Of a stretch of DNA of 58,013 nt, positions 36,201 through 44,431 are shown piece by piece (position 1 is the first letter of the stretch; each line of letters starts with the position of its first letter). Below the pieces are notes generated by a model. The model was given only the letters and a program-made list of their open reading frames with translations. It searched no databases and was not told where the DNA came from. The DNA is from JAPXRI01 sp033813635 (lineage in GTDB: Bacteria; Bacillota; Clostridia; Oscillospirales; QAMX01), in assembly GCA_033813635.1 (NCBI GenBank), contig JAPXRI010000014.1:1-58013 (forward strand), given 5' to 3'. The translations under genes and the position numbers were made by a program.

Positions 36201-38456
36201 CTATTCTCCGGTATCGCTTACGGAGTAGAACTCCACCGAGATCACCGAGCCGTAGGTGACCGTTGTGCCAAAGGCCGGATCCTGTCTTCTGACCTTGATT
36301 TCGCTGTTGCTGGCAAAGCCGTGGGCGCCGGAGGCGTCGAGATAGAGGTGGTACGACGCAAGAATCCGGAGTGCCTCCTCATAGGACTGGCCCATCAGGT
36401 TGGGCACCTTGATCTCGCTGGTGTCGGGCTCGACCCCGCAGTAGAGGATCACTGTCGACGAGCCGGGTATCTTGGAGCCGGCCGCCGGGTACTGCGCGGT
36501 GACCTTGTCGCCGCCGCCCTTGATCTCGACCTTGAAATTCCTGTTTTCGATATCCGCCTTCGCGTAGGAGACGTCCGCGCCCACCACGTTCGGGACTTCG
36601 ATCGACATGTCGGCGATCTCATCCTCGGTATACTGTGCCTTGACCCCGAGATAGGGCAAAATCTCGCTCATGATCCTGCCGACCACCGGGGCCGCGATCT
36701 GGCCGCCCTGGTGAAGATAGCCGCCGGGCTCGTCGAGCAGAACCAGCACCGCTACCTGCGGGTCGTCGCAGGGCGCGACGCCGAGGAACGAGGCGATATA
36801 ATAATCCCGGCCCATCTGGATCGACTTATCTCTTTTTTCACTGGTGCCCGTCTTCCCCCCGACACGGTAGCCGGCAACATACGCGTTTTTGCCCGTGCCC
36901 TCCGAGACCACCTTTTCGATCATCGTGCACATCGTCTTAGAGGTCTCCTCAGAAATCACCTGGCGGACCACCGTCGGCTGAAAGCTCTGGACAATGTTCC
37001 CGTTGGAATCCGCCAGCCCCGAGACCACGTACGGCTTCATCAGATAGCCGCCGTTCACGACGCTGGACACCGCGGTGATAAGCTGTATCGGGGTAATCTT
37101 GAACGTCTGGCCGAAGCCGTAGGTGCCCAGCGAGACGTTACCGCCGAGATCCGGGTTGGTGAATACGTCGTATGTATGGTAATGCACCCCCGCGACCGTG
37201 CCCACCTCGCCCATCATGTCGACGCCGGTTTTCGAGGTGAACCCGAACGCGTTGAAGTAGTTATAGTACGTCTGCGCGCCGATATCGAGGGCGATTTTAA
37301 CGAACGCGCTGTTGCAGGAGTTTTCGATCGCCTTCGTCAGATCCTGCTGGCCGTGGCCGGCGGTCTTCCAGCAGTTGCCGGTGGTGGAGCCGATCTTCCA
37401 GGTGCCGCTGCAGTAGAACTGGGAGTTCAGCGTCTCCACGTTTTCCTCAAGCGCGGTGGCAGCGGTGATGATCTTGAAAACCGAGCCCGGCTCGTAGGGC
37501 TGCTGGATCGCCTTGTTCTGCCACTGCTCGAACAGCGCGTTCAGGATAAGGCTCTCCCGCTGGTTCTCGGGCTGACGGTTTATCTCTTCCATGACCTCGT
37601 CGGGCAGCTTGTCGGGATCGTTCAGGTCGTAATTGTTCGTCTGCGCCATCCCGAGGATCGCGCCGGTCTTTACGTTCATCACGATGCCGACGGCGCCCTC
37701 GGCGCAGTTGTTTTCCTCCTGCGCGATGGCGAGCTGCTTTTCAAGTATCTGCTGCACGCCGTGATCGATGGTGGTGACCAGGCTCAGGCCGTCCTGGGCC
37801 TCGTTGTACTGCTCGAAATAGAAGGACAGCGCGCTCCCCTTGTTGTTTTTCGCGGTGATGACGCGGCCGACCATGCCTTTGAGCACATCCTCGTACTTCA
37901 GCTCTATGCCGTACTGGCCCTCGTTGTCGTAGTTTGTAAAGCCGATCACGTTCGAGAGCAGCGTGGAGTAGGGGTAATACCTTTTAGTGTCCTCAAACAG
38001 CTTGATGCCCGCCAGCGTGAACTCCTTTGTAGCCTTGTTTGTCTTGAATTCGCGCACGGCGTCGGACACGGTCTTGTCGACCTTTCGCGCGACAATCTCG
38101 TAATAGCTCTTTTTGTTTTGTGTCCTTTTGAGGATCTTATCGTAATCCATGTCGAGAATTTCCGACAGACCCTGCGCGATATACTCCGCCTCGGCGTCGC
38201 TGCCGATCTCGGCGGGCGAGATTACGATTGTGTAGACGGTGGCGCTCATCGCCAGCGGAACCATGTTCCTGTCGTAGATCGTACCCCGGACCGGCGAGAC
38301 CAGCATATCCCTGGTCTGTTGCTCGATGGCCATCTCCTGGTACTCCGCGGCGTCCCTTATCTGGATTTTGTAGAGGCTGTATAAAAGCGTCGGCACCGCA
38401 AGCAGCGCAACGACGGCGAACAGAAACAGCATTCTCCGGGTCGATGTTTTATTCAT
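36201..38456 (-). CDS. spoVD: Class B penicillin-binding protein SpoVD/FtsI with two PASTA domains
   Basis: A 751-residue D,D-transpeptidase that cross-links peptidoglycan at the septum or in spore cortex. An N-terminal membrane helix (residues about 8-28) precedes the PBP dimerisation domain (GTIYDRNMVPLAMS). The transpeptidase domain has SxxK (GSVFK), SxN (SCN) and KTGT. Two PASTA domains (from about IEVPNVVG and IKVPNLMG) make up the C terminus, a mark of SpoVD/PBP2x-type enzymes. ATG at 38456 lacks a clear ribosome binding site; a TTG at 38471 is an alternative. It lies 188 bases after the ftsL-like gene and before the structured spacer. Confidence 0.93.
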   Translation of the reverse strand: MNKTSTRRMLFLFAVVALLAVPTLLYSLYKIQIRDAAEYQEMAIEQQTRDMLVSPVRGTIYDRNMVPLAMSATVYTIVISPAEIGSDAEAEYIAQGLSEILDMDYDKILKRTQNKKSYYEIVARKVDKTVSDAVREFKTNKATKEFTLAGIKLFEDTKRYYPYSTLLSNVIGFTNYDNEGQYGIELKYEDVLKGMVGRVITAKNNKGSALSFYFEQYNEAQDGLSLVTTIDHGVQQILEKQLAIAQEENNCAEGAVGIVMNVKTGAILGMAQTNNYDLNDPDKLPDEVMEEINRQPENQRESLILNALFEQWQNKAIQQPYEPGSVFKIITAATALEENVETLNSQFYCSGTWKIGSTTGNCWKTAGHGQQDLTKAIENSCNSAFVKIALDIGAQTYYNYFNAFGFTSKTGVDMMGEVGTVAGVHYHTYDVFTNPDLGGNVSLGTYGFGQTFKITPIQLITAVSSVVNGGYLMKPYVVSGLADSNGNIVQSFQPTVVRQVISEETSKTMCTMIEKVVSEGTGKNAYVAGYRVGGKTGTSEKRDKSIQMGRDYYIASFLGVAPCDDPQVAVLVLLDEPGGYLHQGGQIAAPVVGRIMSEILPYLGVKAQYTEDEIADMSIEVPNVVGADVSYAKADIENRNFKVEIKGGGDKVTAQYPAAGSKIPGSSTVILYCGVEPDTSEIKVPNLMGQSYEEALRILASYHLYLDASGAHGFASNSEIKVRRQDPAFGTTVTYGSVISVEFYSVSDTGE

Positions 38457-38643
38457 AGTATTGCTGATCAAATCCGCATCATTCCTTTATCCGTTCGCTT
38501 ATCACTATTAATCTATGGTTTGGCGCTTTTTGATATGTTAATAAATTGTCTTTATTTAAAACGTAAAGCGGCGGACGGCAGTTTGATTTTTTATACTAAA
38601 TCATTCCGCTCTTCCGCCGTTTGAAGCACTTCTGCGCCGTTTT

Positions 38644-39192
38644 TTAATTGATAAAACTCCACACCGTCTCCGCGCAGCTCTCGAGCTTTTCCAGAATATA
38701 GCCGACCACGCCGCCCACCGCGCTCCTATCAGCCACCTCGAAGCTCTCGGTATTATCGTTTTCAATGTAGATGATGTCCGACTCCTCGGCCTTCACCATG
38801 CCGAGCTGGTTAACCGCGTACTCGTCTATGTCAAGCAGCGGCATTTTCTGGTTTATCTGGTACTGCAGCGCGGACTGCTGCTTTGAAAGGCTCGTAATCT
38901 CGTTTTTAAGCTTGGACGAAGCGATGGATATCTCGGTCAGCTGGCTGTACATCGAAATGATGCTGCCCAGGAAAAGTGCGCCGGCCAGCACGACCGCCAT
39001 GTATAAAACGCTTACCCGTCTCCTCGCCGCGTGCCGCGGCTTCGGCCGGGCGCTTGGAACCTCCGCCGGCCTGCGTGACGGACGTACGACGACCTGGGGC
39101 TCCTCCTTCGGAGCGGGCTTTCTTACGGCGTTTCTGTCATAGCTGTAATCGGCTTCGGGAACCGCGTACTTTTTATATCTTATGCTTTCCAT
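38644..39192 (-). CDS. ftsL: FtsL-like septum formation initiator
   Basis: A 182-residue bitopic division protein. It has a basic Pro/Arg-rich cytoplasmic tail, one membrane helix (VLYMAVVLAGALFLGSIISM, about 63-82) and an external coiled coil (SSKLKNEITSLSKQQSALQYQ) followed by the YAVNQLGMVKAEESDIIYIE segment typical of FtsL/DivIC. It probably binds DivIB and activates the FtsW-PBP pair. The position between rsmH and spoVD is that of ftsL. ATG at 39192 has GGAG six bases upstream. The C-terminal extension after the coiled coil, about 40 residues, is longer than usual. Confidence 0.85.
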   Translation of the reverse strand: MESIRYKKYAVPEADYSYDRNAVRKPAPKEEPQVVVRPSRRPAEVPSARPKPRHAARRRVSVLYMAVVLAGALFLGSIISMYSQLTEISIASSKLKNEITSLSKQQSALQYQINQKMPLLDIDEYAVNQLGMVKAEESDIIYIENDNTESFEVADRSAVGGVVGYILEKLESCAETVWSFIN

Positions 39193-39255
39193 GTCAGTCT
39201 CCGTCCTGCCGCGAAACGGCACAAAGGTTTTGGCACTAATTATCCTGCTTCTGTT

Positions 39256-40200
39256 CTATAGTTTCTCCGCCGCCCTGAGCTTTGCGCTCCTTGAACGGGT
39301 GTTTTTTCCCAATTCGTCTTCGCCGGCCGTGACCGGCTTTTTTGTCAAAATCCTTAGCTCGGGCTTTTTTCCGCACACGCAGACCGGAAAATCCCTCGGG
39401 CATGTGCAGCCCTGCGCGAGCGCCGCGAAGCTCTGCTTCACCAGCCTGTCCTCCAGCGAGTGGAACGTAATCACGCATATCCTGCCGCCGGGCTTCAGAA
39501 GCCTCACCGCCGCCTCGACGCCGGTCTTCACCGCCTCAAGCTCGCCGTTAACCTCTATTCTGATTGCCTGAAAGCTGCGCTTCGCCGGATGCTGCTTCTC
39601 CGCTCTGGCCGCGCGGACCGGTATCGCCGACGTGACAATGTCGGAGAGCTCCTTCGTCGTCCTTATCGCGCGCTCGCTTCTCTCCCTGACTATCGCCGCC
39701 GCGATTGAGCGGGCGAAGCGCTCCTCGCCGTAATCCCTTAAAATCCGCTCCAGATCGGCCTCGGAGTAGCCGTTGACTACGTCCGCCGCGGTCATTCCCG
39801 ACGAGGCGTCCATCCGCATGTCCAGCGGCGCGTCCGCCGAATAGGAAAAGCCCCTGTCCGGGTTGTCCAGCTGGTAGGAGGAGACGCCGAGGTCGAACAA
39901 AACCCCGTCGGCCCTCTCGATCCCGACGCTCTTCGCAGCGCTTTCAATGTCGGCAAAGTTTGACTTTACGCTAATAAACCGCTCTCCGAAGCGGGAAAGC
40001 CGTTCCGCGGCCGCCGCGATAGCCTCCGCGTCCCGGTCTATCCCCAGCAGTCTCCCGGAGGAGAGCCGCGATAGAATCGCCTCGGAATGGCCTCCGCCGC
40101 CCAGCGTCCCGTCGATGTAAACCCCGTCCGGCTTCACGTCGAGATAGGCGAGACATTCTTCTTTAAGCACCGGGATATGGGAAAACTCAAAACCGTTCAT
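39256..40200 (-). CDS. rsmH: 16S rRNA (cytosine1402-N4)-methyltransferase RsmH
   Basis: A 314-residue SAM-dependent methyltransferase that modifies C1402 of 16S rRNA near the decoding site. The SAM loop YIDGTLGGGGHSEAIL, the segment ADGVLFDLGVSSYQLD, RGFSYSADAPLDMRMD and the C-terminal ICVITFHSLEDRLVKQSF are diagnostic. It lies four bases after mraZ, the conserved head of division clusters. Confidence 0.97.
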   Translation of the reverse strand: MNGFEFSHIPVLKEECLAYLDVKPDGVYIDGTLGGGGHSEAILSRLSSGRLLGIDRDAEAIAAAAERLSRFGERFISVKSNFADIESAAKSVGIERADGVLFDLGVSSYQLDNPDRGFSYSADAPLDMRMDASSGMTAADVVNGYSEADLERILRDYGEERFARSIAAAIVRERSERAIRTTKELSDIVTSAIPVRAARAEKQHPAKRSFQAIRIEVNGELEAVKTGVEAAVRLLKPGGRICVITFHSLEDRLVKQSFAALAQGCTCPRDFPVCVCGKKPELRILTKKPVTAGEDELGKNTRSRSAKLRAAEKL

Positions 40201-40203
40201 GGA

Positions 40204-40623
40204 TTAAAACCCGATCTTGTCCATCAGCGCCTTGACGTCTTCGTTCGTCAGCGCGTCCTGTGCCCTGTTCCACTCGTCAAGATCCCAGATCTCCGCCCTG
40301 TTCTGGGTGCCTACCACCCATACGTCCTTCTTCAGCCCGGCGTAGTCCCGCAGCGGCTGGGGCAGTAAAAGCCTCCCCTGGGAGTCCACGCTGCACTGCG
40401 CCGCGGTCGAGAAGAAATAGCGCTGCAGCTGGGAGGACACGGAGAACGGCTGGCTCTTTATCCTGTCGGAAAACAGCTTCCACTCCTCCGGCGAAAAGAG
40501 CATAAGGCATTTTTCAACGCCGCGGCAGATGGTGATGTCTTCCCACAAATCCTCTTTGAAGCGCGCCGGAAAAAACATGCGGCCCTTGGCGTCGATATTG
40601 TGTTTTGAACCGCCGATCAGCAT
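40204..40623 (-). CDS. mraZ: Transcriptional regulator MraZ
   Basis: A 139-residue protein with two SpoVT/AbrB-type domains in tandem; the first opens GGSKHNIDAKGRMFFPARF and the second holds VDSQGRLLLPQPLRDYA. MraZ forms ring oligomers that bind repeats in its own promoter and control the division cluster. Three CCAY repeats on the plus strand (TGG on the coding strand) at 11-base steps lie just upstream, as expected for autoregulation. It is the first gene of the cluster. Confidence 0.96.
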   Translation of the reverse strand: MLIGGSKHNIDAKGRMFFPARFKEDLWEDITICRGVEKCLMLFSPEEWKLFSDRIKSQPFSVSSQLQRYFFSTAAQCSVDSQGRLLLPQPLRDYAGLKKDVWVVGTQNRAEIWDLDEWNRAQDALTNEDVKALMDKIGF

Positions 40624-40660
40624 CTCCGTCCGCGCCCCCTTCGTCTAAGGTAAATCTTCT

Positions 40661-40687
40661 CCACTTATCTGCCACTTTGCTACCATC
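40661..40687 (-). promoter_or_regulatory. Probable MraZ box: three TGG repeats at 11-bp spacing
   Basis: Plus-strand CCACT (40661), CCACT (40672) and CCATC (40683) read on the coding strand as GATGG, AGTGG, AGTGG, each 11 bases apart. The spacing of one helix turn and the AAGTGG core match known MraZ operators. The array lies between the -10 element and the mraZ start codon, so binding would repress. Confidence 0.65.
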
Positions 40688-40695
40688 GCACTGTT

Positions 40696-40724
40696 ATTAT
40701 AAAGGAGTCGCCTGAAAAATGCAA
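40696..40724 (-). promoter_or_regulatory. Promoter of the mraZ division cluster
   Basis: On the minus strand TTGCAT (40724-40719), 17 bases, then a perfect TATAAT (40701-40696). It lies 73 bases upstream of mraZ and directly before the MraZ repeats. The rest of the 434-base spacer to the HPr gene (40725-41057) holds no gene I can support; it contains a 12-base palindrome ATTCCCGGGAAT, a small ACGGCG-AA-CGCCGT hairpin and the divergent HPr promoter. Confidence 0.65.
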
Positions 40725-40939
40725 TAGCAAAACAAAAATAAAATTGGAAAATACTGCAAATAATACCTTTGGCGAACGAATTCCCGGGAATAAAACGAAC
40801 AATAGTTCTGTTTTTCCTGCTCTGTTGAAAAAACGGCGAACGCCGTCAAAGCGAATGTTATTTTGTCAAGAAACCGCGAAAAGCCGCGCCGGATATTCTG
40901 TACAAACAAACAAAATTTACCGAGGCGCCAGGTTTATTG

Positions 40940-40968
40940 TTGACTTTTTATCAGAAAAAAGGTATTCT
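40940..40968 (+). promoter_or_regulatory. Sigma-A promoter of the HPr gene
   Basis: TTGACT, 17 bases, TATTCT, about 90 bases upstream of the HPr start codon. The leader between holds a GC-rich imperfect hairpin and a GAGGAG ribosome binding site 11 bases before the ATG. Confidence 0.6.
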
Positions 40969-41057
40969 TATTATAAATAATTAACATCGGGTCTTTTTAC
41001 CCCGGCATTATTGAGCGCCGCGGCACACGGCTGAATTAAACGAGGAGATGTTGTCCC

Positions 41058-41324
41058 ATGCTGACGAAGGAGATTACGGTTAACAATCAGGTCGGACTGC
41101 ACGCGCGTCCCGCAACTTTTTTTATTCAGAAAGCGAACGAGTTTCGCTCGGGTATATGGATTGAGCGAGACGATAGGCGCGTAAACGCCAAAAGCCTCTT
41201 AGGTGTCCTGTCGCTCGGAGTCACAAAGGGTTCATCGATACGCATCATAGCCGACGGCAGCGACGAGCAGCTTGCGATAGACGCGCTGTGCGAGCTGATT
41301 GATTCGGATTTCACCAAGCAGTAA
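41058..41324 (+). CDS. ptsH: Phosphocarrier HPr family protein
   Basis: An 88-residue HPr of the usual size. His15 in NNQVGLHARPAT is the phosphorylation site for enzyme I of the PTS, and Ser46 in NAKSLLGVLSLG is the HPr-kinase site used in carbon catabolite control. Both being present, it may serve transport as well as CcpA-type regulation. No enzyme I gene is adjacent; HPr alone next to uvrC is a frequent arrangement in Clostridia. Its own promoter suggests separate transcription. Confidence 0.93.
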   Translation: MLTKEITVNNQVGLHARPATFFIQKANEFRSGIWIERDDRRVNAKSLLGVLSLGVTKGSSIRIIADGSDEQLAIDALCELIDSDFTKQ

Positions 41325-41414
41325 GCTCTATAAAATTTCAAAGCGGTTCGGGCGGGGTTACTTTGGTTACTCCGCCTGTCTGTTTAAAATACCGGAAAAG
41401 GTATAAATACCCAT

Positions 41415-43274
41415 ATGGACGATTCCATTTCAAAACTCAGACAAAAAGCGCTCTCGCTGCCCGCGCTGCCCGGCGTCTATCTGTTTTCCGACAAGGACGG
41501 GACGGTCATCTACGTCGGCAAGGCCAAGGCGCTTAAAAACAGGGTCACCCAGTATTTTCACGAGAACAACCCCTCGCTTAAGGCGCGGGTGATGGTGGAA
41601 AACGCGAGAAGCCTCGACTATATCGTGACCTCCGACGAGTTCGAGGCGCTGATCCTCGAGTGCTCGCTGATCAAGCGCCACAAGCCGAAATACAACATAC
41701 TTTTAAAGGACGACAAGGGCTACCCGTTTATCCGGCTCGACCCCCGGGAGGAGTACCCGACGTTTCAGATCGTGCCGAAAAAAGCCGACGACGGGGCGCT
41801 GTATTTCGGTCCCTACGGCGGCCGGAACGTGGCCCACGACGTGATCGACTGCATCTGCTCCGCGCTGGCGCTGCCGGTCTGCTCACGGGTTTTTCCCCGG
41901 GATATCGGCAAGGAAAGGCCCTGCCTCCACTACCAGACGAAAAAGTGCTACGGCCCCTGCCGCCAGGAGGAGGACCCCGCGAAGTATAAGGAGCTGATCT
42001 CCCAGGCAATTCTATACCTGGAGGGTAAATACGACGACCTGGTATCGGAGCTCACGCGGAAAATGGAAGAGGCCGCCGAGGCCCTTGAGTTCGAACGGGC
42101 GGCGTTCCTGCGGGATCGGATATCCAACGTCTCCCGCCTCCGGGAAAGGCAGAAGATCATAACCGGCAGCAAGGGGCTGGTGGACGCCGTCGGATACTTC
42201 GTCGGCGAGACCAAGATCGCCATCGCTGTGCTGAGCATCCAAAACGGCACTGTCGCCGGGAGCGACGTGCGCACCCTGAAGCTCTCGTCAAAAGCCGAGG
42301 CCCCGGAGATCATAGAGGCGTTTTTAAAGCAGTATTACCCAGGCTCCGGCCGCATACCGGACAGGATTCTGACCGCGCACCGGTTCGGTGACGCCGAACT
42401 GCTGCAAAAGCTCCTCTGCGACGAGAGCGGCAAAAAGGTCGAGCTGATCTGCCCCAGGCGCGGAGTAAACTACAGCCTTCTGCGCATGGCGGAGGAAAAC
42501 GCCCGGCAGGAGGTGCTCCGCACCACCAGCAGCGAGGAGCTCTCAAGCTTCGCCGTATCGGAGCTTACGCGCCTCACCGGCAGTTCCTCCCCGCTTTTGC
42601 GCATCGAGGCCTTCGACATCTCGAACACCGGCGGCTCGGACATCGTCGCCGCGATGGCCGTATTCGAAAACGGACGGCCTGACAAGGCCTCCTACCGGAA
42701 ATACGCGATACGGGGCAAGACCTCCCAGGACGATTATTTCGCGATGGCCGAGGTCCTGACCCGGCGCTACGGCAAGGCGGCGGAAAAAGCCGAAAAGCTG
42801 CCCGACCTTATACTGATCGACGGCGGCGCCGGGCATGTGGACACCGCAAAGCGCGTGTTTTCCGAACTCGGGGTAGAGCCGTTCTTCCTCGGCATGGTCA
42901 AGGACGACCGCCACCGCACCCGGGCGCTGGTCACGCCGGACGGCCAGGAAATCGGCCTGAACGCCTCCCCCGCCGCGTTTTCCCTCGTCGCCGCCGTGCA
43001 GGAGGAGGCGCACCGCTTCGCGGTCACCTACCACCGCCAGAAGCGCAGCAAAAGCGCCGTCGGCTCCGAGCTTGACTCCATCCCCGGCATCGGGAAGGCC
43101 CGCCGCGCCGCGCTGATTAAGCGCTTCAAATCCCTCAAGGCCGTCAGGGCCGCGTCCGTCGCGGAGCTGGCGGAGGTTATCCCGTCGAACGCCGCGGCAG
43201 CGGTGCACGCCTATTTCCACGGCGGCGAGGCAGACGGACAAAATCCATCCAACGGAGAGAAACCATGCGAATAA
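41415..43274 (+). CDS. uvrC: Excinuclease ABC subunit C (UvrC)
   Basis: A 619-residue nucleotide-excision-repair nuclease that makes both incisions around UvrB-bound damage. Domain order: GIY-YIG nuclease (PGVYLFSDKDGTVIYVGKAK, residues about 18-95), Cys-rich region, UvrB-binding UVR motif (about 205-240), RNase H-like nuclease (AFDISNTGGSDIVAAM; LILIDGGAGHVDTAK), and C-terminal helix-hairpin-helix pair (SIPGIGKARRAALIKRFKSL). Its stop codon overlaps the rsmD start by ten bases, so the two are translationally coupled. Confidence 0.97.
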   Translation: MDDSISKLRQKALSLPALPGVYLFSDKDGTVIYVGKAKALKNRVTQYFHENNPSLKARVMVENARSLDYIVTSDEFEALILECSLIKRHKPKYNILLKDDKGYPFIRLDPREEYPTFQIVPKKADDGALYFGPYGGRNVAHDVIDCICSALALPVCSRVFPRDIGKERPCLHYQTKKCYGPCRQEEDPAKYKELISQAILYLEGKYDDLVSELTRKMEEAAEALEFERAAFLRDRISNVSRLRERQKIITGSKGLVDAVGYFVGETKIAIAVLSIQNGTVAGSDVRTLKLSSKAEAPEIIEAFLKQYYPGSGRIPDRILTAHRFGDAELLQKLLCDESGKKVELICPRRGVNYSLLRMAEENARQEVLRTTSSEELSSFAVSELTRLTGSSSPLLRIEAFDISNTGGSDIVAAMAVFENGRPDKASYRKYAIRGKTSQDDYFAMAEVLTRRYGKAAEKAEKLPDLILIDGGAGHVDTAKRVFSELGVEPFFLGMVKDDRHRTRALVTPDGQEIGLNASPAAFSLVAAVQEEAHRFAVTYHRQKRSKSAVGSELDSIPGIGKARRAALIKRFKSLKAVRAASVAELAEVIPSNAAAAVHAYFHGGEADGQNPSNGEKPCE

Positions 43275-43822
43275 CCACAGGCTCGGCAAAGGGCAGAAAC
43301 TTAAAAAGCGTCCCGGGTCTTGACACCCGGCCCACGGCCGACCGCGTCAAGCAGGCGCTTTTCAACACAGTTCAGTTTGAAATCGAGGGGCGGAACGTGC
43401 TCGACCTGTTCGCCGGAACCGGGCAGCTCGGACTTGAGGCGCTGAGCCGCGGGGCTGGGCACGCGGTGTTTGTCGACAACTCCCCCGCGGCCCTCCGCGT
43501 CATCAGGGACAACGTCAAAGCCACGGGCTTTTCCGAGCGCGCGGAGGTGGTTTTGTCGGACTACAAGGCGTTTTTGCAGAGCGCGCCGAAGCGGAGCTTC
43601 CACGTCGTTTTTCTCGACCCGCCCTACCGGAGCGGATTTCTAAATCGCGTGATGTCGTTCATACAAACATTTGACATTGTTAAAGAGAATGGTATAATAA
43701 TATGCGAGAGCGCCTCGTCGGAGGCGCTCCCGGAAAAGCTCGGAGAGTTTACGCTTTACAGGGCGGCGAAATACGGCGGCACCGCGCTCAGCTTCTATAG
43801 AAGGGCGGGCCCCGCCGCTTAA
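43265..43822 (+). CDS. rsmD: 16S rRNA (guanine966-N2)-methyltransferase RsmD
   Basis: A 185-residue SAM-dependent methyltransferase. The N-terminal MRITTGSAKGRNLKS, the SAM loop DLFAGTGQLGLEALSRGA and the catalytic FLDPPYRSG are diagnostic for RsmD, which methylates G966 of 16S rRNA. It overlaps uvrC and is 19 bases before coaD; rsmD-coaD is a conserved pair. A near-consensus promoter lies within its 3' third. Confidence 0.95.
   Translation: MRITTGSAKGRNLKSVPGLDTRPTADRVKQALFNTVQFEIEGRNVLDLFAGTGQLGLEALSRGAGHAVFVDNSPAALRVIRDNVKATGFSERAEVVLSDYKAFLQSAPKRSFHVVFLDPPYRSGFLNRVMSFIQTFDIVKENGIIICESASSEALPEKLGEFTLYRAAKYGGTALSFYRRAGPAA
43671..43698 (+). promoter_or_regulatory. Internal sigma-A promoter in rsmD, for coaD
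   Basis: TTGACA, 16 bases, TGG-TATAAT: both hexamers perfect plus an extended -10. It lies inside rsmD, 143 bases before coaD, and the local AT-rich codon choice stands out in this GC-rich gene. It should give coaD and the following gene expression independent of uvrC. Confidence 0.7.
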
Positions 43823-43841
43823 AAAGGACAGTTGACTTAAC

Positions 43842-44315
43842 ATGAGAATTGCGGTATGCCCAGGCAGCTACGACCCGATCACCCTCGGGCATGTGAATAT
43901 CATAAGCCGCGCGGCGAAGGTCTTCGACCGCGTCGTCGTTCTCGTGATGCAAAACCACCAGAAGCCATGCGTCTTCCCCCTCGGGGAGCGCGCGAGGATT
44001 GCGCGAGTCGCGCTTTCCGGGCTCGACAACGTGGCGGTGGACGAGAGCGGCGGGCTGTTCGCGGATTACGCCAAGCGCATCGGGGCGGCCGCTGTGGTCA
44101 AGGGCGTGCGCACCGGGGGCGACTTCGACTACGAGCGGACAATCGCGGCGGTGAACGCCTCCCTCGGCGCGCCGGAAACCGTTTTAATCCCCTGCGCCCC
44201 CGAGTATTTCCACGTGAGCACCAGCACGGCGCTCCACCTCTACAAAATGGGCGCGGACGTATCGGCGTATCTGCCGGAGGAATCTATAAAGGCGCTCAAA
44301 GCGATCAACTACTGA
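43842..44315 (+). CDS. coaD: Phosphopantetheine adenylyltransferase CoaD
   Basis: A 157-residue nucleotidyltransferase of coenzyme A synthesis, which transfers AMP from ATP to 4'-phosphopantetheine. The start CPGSYDPITLGHVNII has the TxGH motif, followed by VKGVRTGGDFDYE and the C-terminal STSTALHLYKMGADVS. Length is typical of the hexameric bacterial enzyme. Confidence 0.97.
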   Translation: MRIAVCPGSYDPITLGHVNIISRAAKVFDRVVVLVMQNHQKPCVFPLGERARIARVALSGLDNVAVDESGGLFADYAKRIGAAAVVKGVRTGGDFDYERTIAAVNASLGAPETVLIPCAPEYFHVSTSTALHLYKMGADVSAYLPEESIKALKAINY

Positions 44316-44431
44316 TATCGTTAATTTTAAAGAAATGAGCCGCTTGCCGGCCGTTCAAAGCAGGGACATTTCAGCTTCGCGGCACGACACACTGTTTGTA
44401 TCGCCCGCAAAGCGGCGGGATGGAGGTAAAT

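Noticed and set aside
35976..38384. An 802-codon open frame on the plus strand opposite spoVD
   Set aside because: spoVD on the minus strand has a complete transpeptidase and PASTA domains. The antisense product is His/Arg/Asp/Leu-rich with no recognisable domain, and no ribosome binding site is seen.
40697..40909. A 70-codon minus-strand frame in the mraZ-HPr spacer
   Set aside because: It overlaps the mraZ promoter and has no ribosome binding site; the codons are those of AT-rich non-coding DNA.
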